Shown here: positions 5,167 to 5,772 of the stretch, in pieces | Layout of the letters: each line of letters starts with the position of its first letter | Numbering within the stretch: position 1 is the first letter of the stretch | Notes under the pieces: generated by a model | Seen by the model: the letters and a program-made list of their open reading frames with translations, nothing else | What the model was told of the DNA's origin: nothing | The model's database searches: none | Position numbers and translations under genes: made by a program | Assembly: GCA_947166165.1 (NCBI GenBank) | Contig: CAMVDK010000195.1 | Location: forward strand, 1 to 5,772 | Direction of reading: 5' to 3' | Source of the DNA: an uncultured Porphyromonadaceae bacterium | GTDB lineage: Bacteria > Bacteroidota > Bacteroidia > Bacteroidales > Muribaculaceae | Length of the DNA: 5,772 nucleotides

Positions 5167-5772
5167 CTACTCGACGGCCACGCCCTTGTTGTGGGCGAGG
5201 ACCAGGTCGTGGGCGCGCTGCATGAAGCGGGCGAACTCAGCGCGCGAGTCGGGCCGCAGGAGCTCGGGGCGGTTCTCGGGTATGAGCACGTAGTTCTCGC
5301 CGCGGAAGGTGGGCTTCTGCACGAAGAAGAGCTTGCACCTCGCGTCGTGGACCAGGGGCTTGGCGCCCTGCATGGTGACCGACACCTTGACCATAGCGCC
5401 GCCACGCGAGTCGATGTCGCGCTGGTTGCTGATGAAGTTGCCGAGGCTGTAGACGAGCAGCACGTCTTTGTCGTAGGCCTGGCTGTGGCGCATCTCCATG
5501 GGCTCGACCACGTGCGGATGTCCGCCTATGATGAGGTCCACACCCTGCTCCACGAGCCAGTCGGCCAGGTCGCGCTGGCTGGCCACGGGTTGCAGCTGAT
5601 ACTCGATGCCCCAGTGCAGGGCCACGCACAGCACCTGCGCCCCGCGTTGCCGGGCGAGCTGGATGTCGCGCTCGATGAGGCTGCGGTCGATGAGGTCGAC
5701 CACGCCGTCGCCCTGCACGGTGATGCCGTTGGCGTCGTAGGTGTAGCACAGGAATGCGAATGTGACGCCCTT
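5167..5772 (-). CDS. CapA-family protein (PgsA/CapA-like metallophosphatase fold), C-terminal part; 5' end outside the window
   Basis: The 201 residues seen are the C-terminal part; the frame runs open through the right edge, so the N-terminus, any signal sequence and the first metal-binding motifs are missing. Family motifs, numbered from the window edge, are GVTFAFLCYTYDANG (2-16), LHWGIEY (52-58), the metal-ligand-like GGHPHVVEPME (83-93) and YSLGNFISNQRD (108-119). These are characteristic of CapA/PgsA proteins, known from poly-gamma-glutamate capsule synthesis and built on a calcineurin-like phosphoesterase fold. Many Bacteroidota carry such proteins without a capsule operon, so the substrate and role here are unknown. 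A GTG at 5718 is only an internal valine, since homology continues upstream of it. The gene converges on the S41 peptidase, with 90 bases between the stop codons. Confidence 0.9.
   Translation of the reverse strand, partial: KGVTFAFLCYTYDANGITVQGDGVVDLIDRSLIERDIQLARQRGAQVLCVALHWGIEYQLQPVASQRDLADWLVEQGVDLIIGGHPHVVEPMEMRHSQAYDKDVLLVYSLGNFISNQRDIDSRGGAMVKVSVTMQGAKPLVHDARCKLFFVQKPTFRGENYVLIPENRPELLRPDSRAEFARFMQRAHDLVLAHNKGVAVE

Noticed and set aside
5237..5749. A 170-codon minus-strand frame over the capA-like gene.
   Set aside because: It is the arginine- and histidine-rich shadow of the CapA frame, which has clear family motifs.

Overview
The window looks like chromosomal core DNA from a GC-rich member of the Bacteroidota, most likely order Bacteroidales. 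Three things point that way. All the protein families match Bacteroidales versions. The promoters follow the Bacteroidota pattern (TTG around -33, TAnnTTTG around -7, no E. coli-type -10). The gene order parE, coaD, S41 peptidase is, from memory, common in that order. The genus cannot be fixed from the sequence.

Layout, left to right. Positions 1-259 hold no convincing gene. They carry a strong hairpin at the left edge (1-33), five tandem copies of an 8-bp unit (41-80), some minor repeats, and the intrinsic terminator of rplS (193-230, minus strand). rplS (ribosomal protein bL19) lies at 260-622 on the minus strand. The 257-bp gap between rplS and parE is a divergent promoter region with one good promoter facing each way, both with a 19-bp spacer. 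parE (topoisomerase IV subunit B, 880-2841), coaD (pantetheine-phosphate adenylyltransferase, 2816-3355, overlapping parE) and an exported S41 C-terminal processing peptidase (3439-5076) follow on the plus strand. A promoter-like site lies just before the peptidase. A 14-bp perfect hairpin with a short T-run (5104-5154) closes this block. The right end holds the C-terminal 201 residues of a CapA-family protein on the minus strand, convergent with the peptidase and cut by the window edge.

The genes serve separate housekeeping roles: translation (bL19), chromosome decatenation (ParE), coenzyme A synthesis (CoaD), envelope proteolysis (S41) and probably envelope or polymer metabolism (CapA family). 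The parE-coaD overlap suggests co-transcription and translational coupling. The peptidase may be read from the parE promoter, from its own, or from both.

I found no mobile element, CRISPR array, tRNA, rRNA or convincing new system. The points most worth a second look are the 8-bp tandem repeat and its hairpin, a leucine at a normally acidic TOPRIM position of ParE, and a possible structured leader on rplS.
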